From assembly GCA_015178975.1 (NCBI GenBank), contig WHVD01000048.1:434001-498000 (forward strand): DNA of 64,000 bases. The letters are read 5' to 3'. The translations under genes were made by a program, and so were the position numbers. Source of the DNA: Hysterangium stoloniferum (Eukaryota > Basidiomycota > Agaricomycetes > Hysterangiales > Hysterangiaceae). The notes below the pieces were generated by a model. That model searched no databases. It was not told where the DNA came from and saw only the letters and a program-made list of their open reading frames with translations. Shown in pieces: positions 10,851 through 22,456 of the stretch (its first letter is position 1; every line of letters starts with the position of its first letter).

Positions 10851-11223
10851 AGAATTGTCGATGTCGGTAAATTTAAGCCCGGAGAAATGGATGTTGTGGT
10901 CTATTCGGAACATAATAAGAATGACAATCAAGCTCATAGCTAGATCTTCAAATCTGGAACATGCGTGCGTCCAAGTGCGTACAGAATCCACTATCGCCGC
11001 TCTTTCCCGGGTTATTAGCAACTGTAAGGCAATTGGCCGGTCGACAGAGGACAGATGCTCAGCGTGGAGATGCTCAGACATCATTAAACATGCCCGCCAT
11101 CTCCTACACTTGATCGCCACGCCGTTCACCGGGCCGTCGGAACTATCAAATAGTCGTTGTTTTGCGGTGGTAGCTCAGTTCGGATGGCGTATCGTGGACG
11201 TTGGTGAAATGGGTGGTCACTAA
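10851..11223 (+). other. Conserved open segment after the stop of exon-array copy 1
   Basis: Beyond the TAG at 10848-10850 an open stretch continues and encodes SNLEHACVQVRTESTIAALS to HLIATPFTGPSELSNSRCF. The segment is kept in all four copies (10.9, 13.3, 46.2, 58.4 kb). In copies 3 and 4 it is in frame with the upstream domain across the same TAG. In copies 1 and 2 a 4-nt length difference near 10930 shifts it. It could be a separate exon, a read-through extension or simply a duplicated 3' UTR. I cannot tell which. Confidence 0.35.
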
Positions 11224-11224
11224 T

Positions 11225-11620
11225 TGTAAACATTTTCCCGGTGTCTGGCCCTTTTGTAGTAGTCACAATGTTAGTTATATACAGAAGTGGAGAACGGTAG
11301 GCTTATTTTAAACTCTTATTGTGGCCGAGACGGTGAGACCCAGAATTGATATGGGTCCACATGATACTCGGAAACATACATACCATAATGATAACACGGG
11401 ACGAAGCCGAGATTGGACAAAAAGGACCGGCAGTCGAAAGTGCCTGTCAAACGTGCCCGGTTAACTCTAAGGAAGACAGGAGACATACCACCGACCATGT
11501 AACCAACGATGTGCAACACATCCTCAGATCATGGATGTATCCTTCTCCCGCCCGCGACACACAATCGACTTGGCCCCTTATAGCCTTGAGCCTGTCAAAG
11601 TTATTTGCGCAGTTCTAAAT
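11225..11620 (+). repeat. 3' flank of exon-array copy 1, duplicated at 13590-14020
   Basis: Shares long near-identical stretches with 13590-14020, for example the segment around GACAAAAAGGACCGGCAGTC. This marks the tandem duplication that produced copies 1 and 2. The last 30 bp (GCGCAGTTCTAAATAA followed by CTCTCAGTGAGTGATAA) also occurs at 41437-41465. Confidence 0.7.
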
Positions 11621-11640
11621 AAAACTCTCAGTGAGTGATA

Positions 11641-13588
11641 ACTGCAAACCATGTAGAGTTTTGGGTTGACGAGTTGGTGAGTAAATTATAATGCTATTTT
11701 CTTGCAATCTGCGTCACATCCTGTGTGTTTCAGTGTAACGGAAATATGAGCTACCATGACCCGCTTTTGGTAAGACACCATGGAGTTCCACCAACACCAC
11801 GTCCAACATCCGAGAGGGCGTTGATGAGCTACCACCCTTGGATTCCCCACATGTATTGAACTCAGAACAACGGCATCAAATCATTAACACAGGTATGAGG
11901 GAGATTTTCCAGGCGAAACTTCGAGAACGATGGAGCTGCAACGAAATTGGGCACTATTTATATTACCGAGCCCCCGATGACGACAAGCACATACCACTCC
12001 ATGTAGAAGTTTGGGTTGACAGGTTGGTGAACGATCAAGCATATAGTGCTGTTATCACGTAATATTTACCACATCCTTCCTGTGTCAGTGCCAAGGAGAA
12101 ACGACCTACCATGGCCCACCGACTGCTGTTATGATGCCGGGGAGGTCTACCACCACATCTAATCTCAGCCCATATAGCAGTCATGGCATGGGCTGCGTAA
12201 TCCCGCATGACACAACTTCCACCATTGACATTGGACCAGGCTGTGGCTGTGGAGTCGGGTTGGAAAGGGTTGGGATGCAGGTCCTCTCCAACGCAAAAAA
12301 AGTTACGTTGCTGGCAAAATTGAATATATATGCGCGATTGTTGGATTTCTCATCTCGAGGCAAGACGCGTAACAAGTTCCTGCGCAAGTATGCAACTCTT
12401 CCAAGTTTGGGATTAGTAATTCAAGAAAGCATTGATTTGTTGAGGTGGGGTTAACTCAGCGGCGTTAAGCATTGGGATGCACGCGACCTACTTATGCTTG
12501 CTTTGTAAACCCGCATACCCGCTTCAAATTCGAGAAAAAGCATCGAGAATTTTAGGGGACTTCTGGTTGTGTTATGATGAACTACAGCTAACGAACAATC
12601 GTGACACTACAGCCTTGAAACTTATAGCATCATTGGGTCGCCCCTTCACATGTTGCACATCAACCGCCATTATACCGGTACTCTATAGTTCCCTGATAAA
12701 ATTGCCGCTTCACACCAACTTGGATGACGTTTCATCTACCTTTATCGTAGAAATTGCCCGCTACTTATCGGACCCTGATAACCAACATCTCCTCCTCATC
12801 GGCGTCCTTCTGGATGTCATCGAAAACGTATCCCATCTGCGTCAGCTATCTTTGAAAGAGCATATTGCCGTCAGAGAATACTTTGAGACCTGGTTGAATC
12901 AACACGGACTTTTTGGCCCCAGTTTACATCGGCTTTTTATGCATTTCGTTTCCCAGGACGACACATGGTTTCTGATAAATCTGGAGTGGTATTACATTGT
13001 GTCCTCCGAGATATCAGAATGGATCTCCAGACATTGGCTCAAATCACTAATATTGCAAAAACATTGTTCACCAACCTAGAAATGCTGGAGGACTTGACCA
13101 CAAGTCGCTGTTCATAGTCAATGACAGCCAGCTCAATATCGTCAGTTCTTTTATGGTTTCACTCTCAAGGCAGGTCCCTATATTCTTCCGCAAATACTGT
13201 CATCATCAACGGAGATACTAGAGAACTGTCGATGTCGGTAAATTTAAGCCCGGAGAAATGGATGTTGTCTATTCGGAACATAATAAGAATGACAATCAAG
13301 CTCATAGCCAGATCTCCAGATCTGGAATATGCGTGCGTCCAAGTGCGTACAGAATCCACTATCGCCGCTCTTTCCCGGGTTATTAGCAACTGTAAGGCGA
13401 TTGGCCGGTCGACAGAGGACAGATGCACAGCGTGGAGATGCTCAGACATCATTAAACATGCTCGCCATCTCCTACACTTGATCGCCACGCCGTTCACCGG
13501 GCCGTCGGAACTATCAAATAATCGTTGTTTATCGGTGGTAACTCAGTTCGGATGGGGTATCGCGGACGTTGGTAAATTGGGTCATTAA
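11641..13588 (+). pseudogene. Exon-array gene, copy 2 (5'-truncated)
   Basis: Copy 2 starts abruptly inside a repeated exon (11641-11675), with no first exon or promoter. Then follow a 58-nt intron, one repeated exon (11734-12025) with compensating frame damage near 11760, a 63-nt intron, and C-terminal exon 12089-12444, which is open. The next intron (from 12445) has lost its acceptor: copies 1, 3 and 4 have TATAG or TGTAG where copy 2 has TGTAA before the ACCC/ACCT-type exon start. The C-terminal exon 12504-13079 keeps DFWLCYDELQLTNNRDTTAL and shifts frame near 12985. The conserved downstream segment (13230-13588) is open. It is a truncated duplicate of copy 1. Confidence 0.65.
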
Positions 13589-13589
13589 T

Positions 13590-14020
13590 TGTAAACATTT
13601 GCCCCGTGTCTGGTCTTTTTGTAGTGGTCAAAATGCTAGTTATATGCAGAAGTGGAGAACGGTAAACTTATTTTAAATTCTTATTGAGGCCGAGACGGTC
13701 AGAACCAGAATTATCCATCCACATGACCAATTATACTCGGAAACATACACACACCATAATGACAACAAGGGACGGAGCCGAGATTGGACAAAAAGGACCG
13801 GCAGTCGAAAGTGCCTGTCAAAAGTGCCCCGTCAACTCCTCTCAAGGCGATTTAGGAAGACAGGAATCATACCACCCACCGTGTAACCAACGATGTGCAA
13901 CACATCTTCAGATCATGCATGTATCCTTCCCCCGTCTGCCCGGGGCACGCAATCGACCGGCTCCTTATAGCCTTGAGCCCGCTAGTGAAGTACAGGGCAA
14001 ACTATTAGGTAAATAGATCA
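13590..14020 (+). repeat. 3' flank of exon-array copy 2
   Basis: Duplicate of 11225-11620 with a small internal insertion (CTCTCAAGGCGATTTAGGA region). No gene recognised in it. Confidence 0.65.
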
Positions 14021-14327
14021 AAGGGTGGATGATAGCAATAGGTGTCGCGCTTGAGGTGAAGTTAGCTACATGACCAATTTTTTCCACCGTGACCGTCGAC
14101 CCTCTTTGTGTAGAGGCGCAGTGAATTGGGGAACGTGGTCCAATTTTGGCATCGTTGTCAGAGAATCTAAGTGATTGAAGTGGTGCAACTTCGGCTAAAC
14201 CGGTAATGGGACTCAATGCCTCAAGTGAGCTTGAGTACAGCGGATGCCTGATTAGGTATATGCTCCCTGTTAGAAATGGAAATCTACTGTGTCATAAGTA
14301 AAGTTCTAGTTAGTTAACTTGTGGACG

Positions 14328-14393
14328 TACCTCAGTCGACACGTAATAGGTGAATCGACTGAGGTATGGTGGATTGTCCGTTGCGTATTTATA
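14328..14393 (+). promoter_or_regulatory. Hairpin TACCTCAGTCGA/TCGACTGAGGTA followed by TATA-like box
   Basis: A perfect 12-bp stem (14328-14339 with 14355-14366) is followed about 20 bp later by TATTTATA (14386-14393). The same arrangement occurs at 44331-44397 with diverged spacing sequence, so stem and TATA are the conserved parts. It may be the promoter of a retroelement LTR or a dispersed regulatory unit. Confidence 0.45.
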
Positions 14394-14448
14394 CAGTCTG
14401 AGAATGCAGGACAAAAAGAAATGGGAACAAAAAGGTTTGAGAATGAAT

Positions 14449-14497
14449 ACCAGGAACCCATTCAGGTTTGCTAATATATTAGTTGTAAATACTCTCT
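14449..14497. repeat. MITE-1 right half, fragment C
   Basis: CAGGAACCCATTCAGG-type centre through TTAGTTGTAAATACTCTCT. Only the right half survives. Confidence 0.75.
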
Positions 14498-15520
14498 ATT
14501 AAATGAGGATAATAGTCGAGGAAGTGGATGCGTATACCAAAAGGGGAAACAAGGCATCGGCGCCTAAGAGGAGACAGAGCGGTTGTATCTTCGGGATGTA
14601 CGAAAGTCTCTATTCATAACACCCCCACTAATTGTGAGAATTCGCTGGCCGTCTCTTTCAAGCTCTAGTCATGCCCACGACAATTGACAGCCCTGCTTGT
14701 GTCTCTACAACAATAACAGTTTTCGATTCAAACAAATGGAATTTGTGAAACGCGTAGAGGTTATTTCAGCTCTCTCAACCCTTGGCCATGTGTTGTCGGG
14801 AAAATATGTGTTGTGAGAAAGTAAAGTATCTCGCATGATTTCAGTGATTGATCTAATTAATAATTAATTATAAATTCTTTCAAAATATAACCGCCGAAAC
14901 AACCACCGCTGGCTTCATCGCTAGACACCATGCAAACCGCTTCACTAACCAACGTACATAAGATCGCTAGGCGCTTTCAAATATATTTTCGGTGAGTTTT
15001 CGAAGTCCATGGGAATATATACATAATCAGGCGCCCGCGTTACAACGAACCATACGGGAATATTCGCAAACGGGTTACCACGATCGGCAGCATATGTTCT
15101 CTGTTCCGCTCTTAATCATTAGAATTGTATGAAGGAGTTCAGTGTCTGTATCAACATTTTTAGCGCATATATATTCGAATTGTATTCCCTTCAAGTCTAG
15201 ATCGCCGATTACTTCAAGTTCTCATCTGTTAAGGCGTAGTATCAGTGCTGTGGAATCGGTATGAATATTAGTTTTATATCGCTCAAGGTCTTTTTGGAAG
15301 GTGTGCCTACTCCGGTGGAAAGAAATAAGACATAACCGTATCATTAGGCGTCAATTAGAAAATGACCTTTTCCTCGTTTTGACCTCGTTCGTATCACCTT
15401 GCGTAACGTCCTCAGGATAATGACACCCTGATGTCTTTCCTCAACCAAATTCAATTCTGATTCAGTTCCTTTGGGCAATCTCGCCCTTTGGCAAAAAAAC
15501 GTTGGATTTTCATTGCACAG

Positions 15521-15580
15521 GCAAGTTAGTTTTCGTCGTGGCTGCATCGATCGATTCCATAACTAACAACAAGTTCACAG
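15521..15580 (+). other. Leader intron of QCYW copy 2 with GC donor
   Basis: The leader CATTGCACAG is followed by GCAAGTTAG and ends TTCACAG, ten bases before the ATG. The paralogue at 36943-37001 has GTAAGTTAG at the same place, so this is most likely a GC-AG 5'-UTR intron. Confidence 0.5.
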
Positions 15581-15589
15581 TTGATGATA

Positions 15590-16570
15590 ATGAAGCCGTC
15601 AAAAGTCCAGCGAAGCTCACGATTCTCACTGACATCCTTTCCCAACTCCTTTATCCCAGCCCTTCTACGACTTCCTCACATGGCTGAACCCGAACCCACC
15701 TATCTACAACAAATCTGGAATTGACTCATGGCATCGGGATCTCTGCAATTATGCCGTGTCAGCAGAGTATGCCCACACTATAGATCATTCACTAGAGTTA
15801 GGGCGGATGAAGGAAAGGAATACGTCGGCGGTGCATGAATACCTCCTTGCTAAGCTTCAGCATGCTGACGGCCGCACTCTGTATCTTCGCATCGAGAGGT
15901 TTCCAGAAGACTATATTCCTACTACCACCAGGCAACGTTACACCTCACATGTCTCATCGTCGATGGCCTCACTCAAGGACCGTGGAGCTTCCGACGAGGT
16001 TTCCACGGTTAACGGATGGCCAAGACACAACAGGGTGCTCGAAAGAGTCGACGTTACAAACGCCAATATCACCCTCCTGGACCCCACTATCGCTGCTTGG
16101 GTAGTTAGGGTCAATAATGATCAACATCGGCTCCTCAGTTGGCGGTGCTATTCGTACTCGGATATGGTCTTGAGGGTATTGGAGGACGCATATAGATTTA
16201 GGGTGGACAGGTATTTGTCTCGGGATGTTGAGCAAGCTTGGTTGGCTGAAGAATACAGCAAAGGCCCGTGGGCGGTTATTCCCCTGCACGAATGAAGACA
16301 GGAGCATGTTGCCGCTATCGCTGATAAAGTTCGTGATGAGGTGGGTGTCTTGGATGTGTGGAGCTTTTCGAGGCTTATAGCTGATGACATATCCGCCTAG
16401 CACGAGAGCGACGCGAAGCTGTGCTCAAAGCACTTGAAGAGGCTGCCGAGGCAAGGGGTATGGAAAAGGGTATGGAGGAAAGACGAAAATTGCACGCCAG
16501 GATAGACGAATTAGAGAGGACTAACCAGAGGAAGCATTGTCAACTTTCATGGCCTTTCTGTATGTCTTCT
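15590..16570 (+). pseudogene. QCYW-family gene, copy 2 (broken)
   Basis: Closest to the minus-strand gene at 35941-36933. ATG 15590 gives KPSKVQRSSRFSLTSF as in the relatives. A frameshift near 15710 then separates this from the long open part (15729-16295) holding YLLAKLQHADGRTLYLRIER, LERVDVTNANITLLD and SWRCYSYSDMVLRVLED; the motif Cys is kept but QCYW reads RCYS. A nonsense TGA at 16293-16295 replaces the CGA of the paralogue. The small 3' intron starts at 16341 and has lost its normal AG acceptor before ATCCGCC. The coiled-coil tail (EEAAEARGMEKGMEERRK) remains readable at about 16430-16520. Three independent defects support a pseudogene. Confidence 0.75.
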
Positions 16571-16959
16571 CTTCTTCTCATTGTCGCATTTTTGCCTGAT
16601 ACACTTGGATATTATTTCAGATAAGATGATTGTCTCTGACCTAGCATGCTCCTCCCTCGTCTTCGCGTCTCGTTGTCAGATATTCTATTGCTTTTCGACC
16701 ATTACTAGTCAGACACCAGCCTGTGTTACCCATGCCAAGTCATGTCTTCGTTCTTATTTAACCCATGTACTTAATGTGTTGACGTAGCAACCTTTCAGAA
16801 TCCGTCTATGGAAACCTATGCCAGGTCAAATTCATGGATCATCTAGTAAAAAATACGCAAAAATGTGTTGCCTTAACCTTTCTTCCTTGAAATCTCTACT
16901 TACATAAGGCAAATCGGCGAGCTACACGTCAATTAATGATGGAGCTCTTAATCTAGTAA

Positions 16960-17480
16960 CAGGTGTCACCGTGTGAAGTTCTAACCTTCTATTCCGGCCG
17001 CTCATTAATACTTGGATCTTCAAAGGAATAATGGAACGAAATCCAGCCCAATATGAGGATATTATGACAATCGATTTAATAGCCTAGTCATCTCCATGGC
17101 CAGCAAAGAAATATTGCTACTCTTTCTTGTCGAAATGATTTCCCCCATGAAGGTGGACAGCAGAAACAAGACAAGCCCACACCAATTGAAAGTCGGTCTA
17201 CGCACCAATCCTCATGCGATGAAAGTGCACGTTTCGAAACAGGGTACAAGTGTGTTGAAGACGTCCTGCACGTGGGATATCACACTGATACAGACGTGAT
17301 GACCGCGGTGATCGTGGCGATCAATCGTGATGATCAATCGTGATAGAGCCTGTTCTAACACGTCAGTGAAAGCGGCGTTAGACGATGAGCGGGGCTCACA
17401 ACTGCGTCGTGCAGGGATTCATCGTGTTGACACGACTGCTAAAAAAAACAAAGTATGTTCAAATATCTACGATGATCCAT
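16960..17480 (+). repeat. QCYW 3'-flank repeat, copy 1
   Basis: Diverged copy of a block also at 30430-31045 (plus), 35020-35660 (minus) and 39650-40110 (minus). Shared landmarks are GATCCAGCTCA-like sequence, a GTTTCGAAACAGGGTA segment, the ATCGTGATAGAG/TTCTAAC segment and a region around CATGATTATCACG in the opposite strand copies. Frames within it are not conserved between copies, so it looks non-coding. Confidence 0.6.
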
Positions 17481-17639
17481 CTGGTATTTGAACCCTAATT
17501 GGATATAGATATATGTTCAGCTAATATGCTAGATACATAGAGTAATTACTTGTCATAGTTCATTTGTTTCGAGTCTCTTTCTTACTTTTCCTCTCCGAGT
17601 ATCATTTTAGACTTTTGAACACCTGAAAGACCATAGCCT

Positions 17640-17960
17640 CGTTAGAATAGTAATTTGTCATGTGACTGGACAAACACCCCAAAGACCTTGCTAAATGTGC
17701 TATCACGACGGAGTAGGCCCCAAAGCGAAGGGTCGCTGACCAGGAATATATTGTTTGCTGGCATTGAAGGTTTGAAGCTATGAATTTCAGTAATTAACCA
17801 ACCAGATGTGTTATATACGTGGCGGTTGAATAACAATGATGGATTAACTAACAAGTGGCAAATATAGGAAGAAGAAAATAAAACAGATTCAATCAGGCAG
17901 GCAGACAATACTTTTGGTTGGATAATATTACATCATATGTGATTTCACAACGATGAACAC
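17640..17960 (+). repeat. Dispersed repeat R-b, copy 1
   Basis: Aligns with 39340-39660 in the same orientation (for example GAAGCTATG, TCAGTAATTAACCAA versus TCAGAGTAATCAAGCA, and ATCAGGCAGGCAG versus ATCGGGCGGGCGG). No conserved frame. Confidence 0.55.
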
Positions 17961-18560
17961 AGAATAAGCAAAGGCAATGTAATACTACCTGTTCGGAAGA
18001 CAAGCTTGAATCGGCAGAAGACACGGCGCTGGGACATGTGCACACTGGGACCAAATCATGGGCTCTCTGAAAAATACATCCTGGATTGTTTTACCGAATT
18101 GATCATGAAGAGTGGCGGAGACTAGGATATTTGATTTTGATATGATACATACCTATTACCATGTCGACCATAGCGTAACAAACCCTAAACATTCTCACTA
18201 AAGTGGCCAGGCGATGACAGATCTGGGATCCCCAACTTTCCTCCTAAAATTCATGGATTCATTCAAAACACGTATTGTTGGCCTGGAAAAGACTATATAA
18301 TTGCCTCCTAGACGCCCATACACGTTCTCTTAACAAACGTTTGAAGTCTGCTTTGCCATAGCTGTTTCAAAAAACAAGCTCAAAGTTGAAACATTAATAC
18401 CGTATAGAAATTTTATGGATTGCCAGGCCAACTCCACGACAACGCTGTGTCTAATAACCAGAACATGATCTAAGTGAAGCTTCGCGTGGAGTTAATGTGT
18501 ACGACCCTTCACAACCTTGACCACCCGATCATTGAGCTATCATACTAAGTTGGCCAACAT

Positions 18561-18568
18561 TATAAATA
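18561..18568 (+). promoter_or_regulatory. TATA box upstream of QCYW copy 3
   Basis: TATAAATA lies 109 bp upstream of the ATG at 18670, in an otherwise non-coding leader. The related broken copy at 31688 has TATATAAATAAG in its own leader. Confidence 0.5.
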
Positions 18569-18669
18569 CTAGAGGACTTATTTACCACCTACAAACCGTT
18601 CTTCGTCCATCAAAGGTAGGTTTTCTTTTTTTTGGCATTGAATATAGGTAACCATTCCCAGGTTATCAA

Positions 18670-19827
18670 ATGAAACCCGCAGCATCGTGGCTACTCAAAT
18701 CTTTTCTCCTTCCAACTCTACAAATTTTGCATATAGTCCAGCCCAGACCCATTATATGCAAATACTGTCCTGGAATGATGGACGTTCCCAGCTGGTTTCT
18801 GGTGCTCCGTGCGTATGCCGTGTCCGACGTCAGTCATGCGGAAGGCGCATGCAGCCCTGCAACGGCTACAGTGGCCCTCGAGTTTCGACGGATCAAGGAA
18901 CTCGATAGAAAGCAGCACGAATTTTTCATTGCTAAAATGCGCCATGTCGACGGCAGCATTCGGTATCTTCGCATCGATCGTAGGGGGGAGGATTATGAGC
19001 CAGGAGACGCACGGTGGTTGGAATCGTTCAGGGCGCATCCAGCGTCAGACGAGATGTCCTCCGAGGGAGGATGGCCGAACGGCAGGGTCCTAGAAAAAAT
19101 CAATGTTGCTAAAGCCAATATCACCCTTATCGACCTCGCAGCCGTTGCTTCCGTTGTGCGCAACAATGACGACCAATATAGGGGACTGAAACGGCAATCT
19201 CATTGGTTTTCAGACACGATTATGAGGGTCTTGGAACTCACTTACGGATTGACGATATTGGACCAATCTCCGAGCTCAGATCGAGTCTGGGCCACCAATG
19301 AATACTCCATAGACGGGACCTCGCAGTCGGAAGGCTTGCCTTCGCACCGACTGCCAAGGAGGGAACACGTCGCTATTGTCGCCAGGAAGTTCCGCGAGGA
19401 ACTCGATAGGACTCTTGATGTGGTGCGATTCCTCGGCGTGTTATTCTTTCTTTATGAAGCTGATTCTTTTTCACAGATCAACATGGCAAGGCAACAAGAT
19501 GATAACGCGCAAACGAGGCTCAATGAACTTGAGGAAGAAGCGCGTGCTGCCGAAAGGTTGCGCTGGCAAGAAGAGGCGGAAAGATATACACTTAGTGCAG
19601 GTAAGGGTCTAAAATAACCTCTCTAAAGAACTGCAAGGCCACCGCTGTGAATCTTCGGAGAAGGGTCTACATTTTTAGTGGATGATTCGGCCAGGGTGGA
19701 AGCTGCGGAACAGCGACAGGATAAGATTGATCAGTGCGAGGCGCATATCAAAGCTCCAATATTTATCTCTATTGAGCCGAGCCTCCAAATCGAGATTCAA
19801 AAGTTGAAGTCTGTAAAAGAGGTGTAG
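18670..19827 (+). CDS. QCYW-family protein, copy 3 (intact, three exons)
   Basis: Function unknown; the family seems restricted to basidiomycetes. Exons 18670-19422, 19477-19600 and 19679-19827 give 341 residues. The introns are 54 and 78 nt, both GT-AG. The first intron is open in frame, so an unspliced reading is also possible, but splicing matches the paralogue at 24844. Residues 1-45 are hydrophobic-rich. 84-102 hold FFIAKMRHVDGSIRYLRI. 140-166 hold LEKINVAKANITLIDL and SVVRNND. 176-190 hold QSHWFSDTIMRVLE (QCYW is QSHW here). Residues from about 252 form a charged coiled coil (RLNELEEEARAAERLRW, then AEQRQDKIDQCEAHIK). No catalytic motif is visible. The leader is shared with 31688-32560. 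Confidence 0.7.
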
Positions 19828-20645
19828 GATGTGTGGGACATGTAATGACTGAAGCACCAGGGAAAGGTGTCATCCTGAAGACTGAAAATAAGTTGATACC
19901 AGATGTCACATGTATCAGATGAAATGCGAAGATAACTCCAATGTTGTGATTCACCTCAATGAACTCATGAAGATGCAGCCACGGCTTGAGGGCATGGACC
20001 TGATCATTTGAACAATGACTTGGTCGCTGTCATCCTAAGATCTCTTCCCAAATCATACCATCCGTTTATTAACACTAAAATCAATGTCGGCGAAGCTTGC
20101 CATAATATCGTTAGAACTTGTGACATGAACACTCTAATGGACACAAGAGACACATACCATAGACGAGTTTGAAGATGGTTTGCAAGAGCACCTAGCTTTG
20201 GTGAATAGTAGCAAGCCTTGATCTCCTTATGTTTAATAACCGGTGCTGTTCCAAAGACCAAATGGCTTCCTATTTCGCAAAGTAGATAATGATTAGCTCA
20301 TTGCACCCTTATATACCTAGTACTAATCCACTTATCAATCCAGCAAGCATTCTTAGATGATCTCGAGCACCTTTAGTGTTGTTGGCGAATTGCTACCATT
20401 TTGCTGAGCTGGCAATAGACTGGCAGGGAGCAGAATTAAATTTATTAGAGGTCACATAGTGCAATAGCTTAACATTACATTACCTAAGCATCGATGTATG
20501 GGCATTAAAACATTTAGAAGCATTGAAAAACCTTTAGAACTGTTGAAAAACGGAGCCTGAGCGCCCACTCCGACATGGGAATATTATATTAAGCAATGTG
20601 TCTGGTCACATTAATGTCCAAGAAAAACGGCATGTAATCAGAGTA

Positions 20646-20822
20646 CAGTCAACTCCCTCATAACCCATACCCCAGATAACCCATACTCCCTCATAAGCCA
20701 TACAATTATGGAGTAACCAATTTGCTAAGCAGGTTTTAATACCTCCCTGATAACCCATACTCCCTCATAACACATACTTCTGGGCCTATCCCAAGGGGTA
20801 TGGGTTATGAGGGAGTTGACTG
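20646..20822. mobile_element. Pogo/mariner-like MITE, copy 1
   Basis: 177-bp element with inverted ends CAGTCAACTCCCTCATAACC, flanked by TA at 20644-20645 and 20823-20824. The left end carries extra internal copies of the CCCTCATAACCCATAC motif. Non-coding. Confidence 0.85.
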
Positions 20823-21169
20823 TAACTGCCGCATGCTAAGCTTCTGTGGAATAGCGGTTAATTATGTAGCCATTTTTTATAACAGTGAGTTCAACTCACT
20901 GTTGTGTGCACATTTATTCATATTTTGTTTTTTTCAGTCAAAGTCAAAGTCATTTCTCAATCATTCACGCTTCATGTTTGTCGTCTTTTATTCAAATTTA
21001 ATTCAAAGCAGTCCAATTTCTTTATTTATGAACACGGCTATTTTCTTATTGAATAACCCACAAATTCCAAACCAATTCCCGGTTCCCGTGACCTGCCTTT
21101 TGAGAAAGTATTGCCATGACACCAAGGGCTGAGTCAAATTTAATGTGCAAGAGAGAATTCACAATTATT

Positions 21170-21275
21170 AGAGAGTATTTGCAACTAATGAAACATTAGC
21201 AAACTGAATTGGTTCCTGATATTTATATCAGGAAAACCCTTCAGTTTGCTAATATATTAGTTGCAAATACTCTCT
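21170..21275. mobile_element. MITE-1, full-length copy D
   Basis: 106-bp palindrome with AGAGAGTATTTGCAACTAAT ends. Flanks are ATT on the left and AAT on the right, which fits a TA duplication better than a 3-bp one. Confidence 0.9.
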
Positions 21276-21369
21276 AATTCCGAAATAGAATAACCGTACC
21301 CGCCTGCAGGATGATGTTGTAATAACCGAAGCTGACCATACATAAGGCAGGTACACGCGACCCGGGTAT

Positions 21370-21531
21370 AACTAATCAAGGTTATATATCAATTCCCTAA
21401 TTACACATGCCTGGTAAAGCCTATACGCTAATAACGCATATAATTCCAGAGTAACCAAGTTGCTATGCATGCCTGATAACCCATACTTCTGGGCCTATCC
21501 CGAGGGGTATGTGTTATGAGGGAGTCGACTG
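21370..21531. mobile_element. Pogo/mariner-like MITE, copy 2 (left end decayed)
   Basis: Right end GGGAGTCGACTG followed by TA matches the element at 20646, and the inner TTCTGGGCCTATCCCGAGGG is shared. The left terminus is eroded, so the start is approximate. Confidence 0.65.
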
Positions 21532-22192
21532 TATATATATTCTAGTTGTTCAATGGTCCCACCTAAGATTAGTTTAATATAGACTCTCCGCTCCTTTATC
21601 TCTATAGATGACATATTGTAAGTATTGTACTATTTGTACATATTTTGCATTGGTCAAACCTTTCATAATATGTGGCTTACAGTGTTGGGTACTAGTTCAG
21701 GTAATTGCACGGTAACCAAATGCTTTGTATCAAAATTGGTTAAATAAAAAATGCAGGAACATGAATGATTGAGTGATGAGGTTGACTTTTAACAAATATG
21801 ACGTTTCTCACATTAATACAGATCAGCCCACATCGCCTAATGTAATATTCCCACGTCGGAGTGAGCACTAGGCACCCGTCGTACAGAGTTGGATGTATGA
21901 TAGAGAGTACGCCTACAGGTTCTACCGTGAGTTATTGCTGGTGCCATTCTGTCACTGAGAGTTAGAAGTCATATCCAATAAAGTTTCGATAAAATCAATA
22001 ATTACAACACGTATCATTTATTTCTGCACTGGCTAAATGAAACGCTGCGTTCCAACATAATTACCGTAGGAAAAGGCTTTGGAGTAGCCAATAATGTGAT
22101 TCTCCAATATTCAATTAACCTTCAATCAACTTGCCAATATACATAATTATAGCGCCAGCCCAAATCTTGTGTTGAAAATGTACGGTGGGTTT

Positions 22193-22456
22193 TCATGCGG
22201 GTGAAAAAGGTGACAAAGTACCCTTGAAGAACCGATTGCTACATAGCTGATTGTCCATCAAATAAATCGAATATCCACCTGATAATATAGTATAACCCAA
22301 AAAGAGCACACCAAGACCGTGAAGCATCCTCAACAGCTTGCAACATATACTAATAAATCCCAACATCTTGTTGACTATCAACCGCTCCACTGTATCCACT
22401 GTTGAAATCAGTTCTCGAAACTCGTAAGCATAAACAAAGATAAATATAAATTCCAT
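22193..22456 (-). CDS. Small hydrophobic hypothetical protein
   Basis: ATG 22456 opens an 87-codon frame with a hydrophobic stretch (LLRMLHGLGVLFLGYTILSG) that could be one membrane segment. It lies inside the R-c repeat, and its inner segment resembles the sequence at 23205 and 43408, where no equivalent frame is open. I do not recognise it, and it may be a chance frame. Confidence 0.2.
   Translation of the reverse strand: MEFIFIFVYAYEFRELISTVDTVERLIVNKMLGFISICCKLLRMLHGLGVLFLGYTILSGGYSIYLMDNQLCSNRFFKGTLSPFSPA

Larger units (their letters stand above)
14020..15500. other. Intergenic, repeats only
   Basis: Contains the 14328 hairpin, a MITE-1 half and pieces (14755-14790, 14990-15030) shared in rearranged order with 53925-54050 and 63640-64000. 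No coding region supported. Confidence 0.5.

Noticed and set aside
10794..11129. Minus-strand open frame of about 110 codons opposite the exon-array 3' end
   Set aside because: It begins with GTG, not ATG, is shorter in copies 3 and 4, and is explained by the conserved plus-strand frame it overlaps.
16103..16403. Long minus-strand frames overlapping QCYW copy 2 (and similar ones in other copies)
   Set aside because: Antisense shadows of the conserved QCYW frame, with no start or motif kept between copies.
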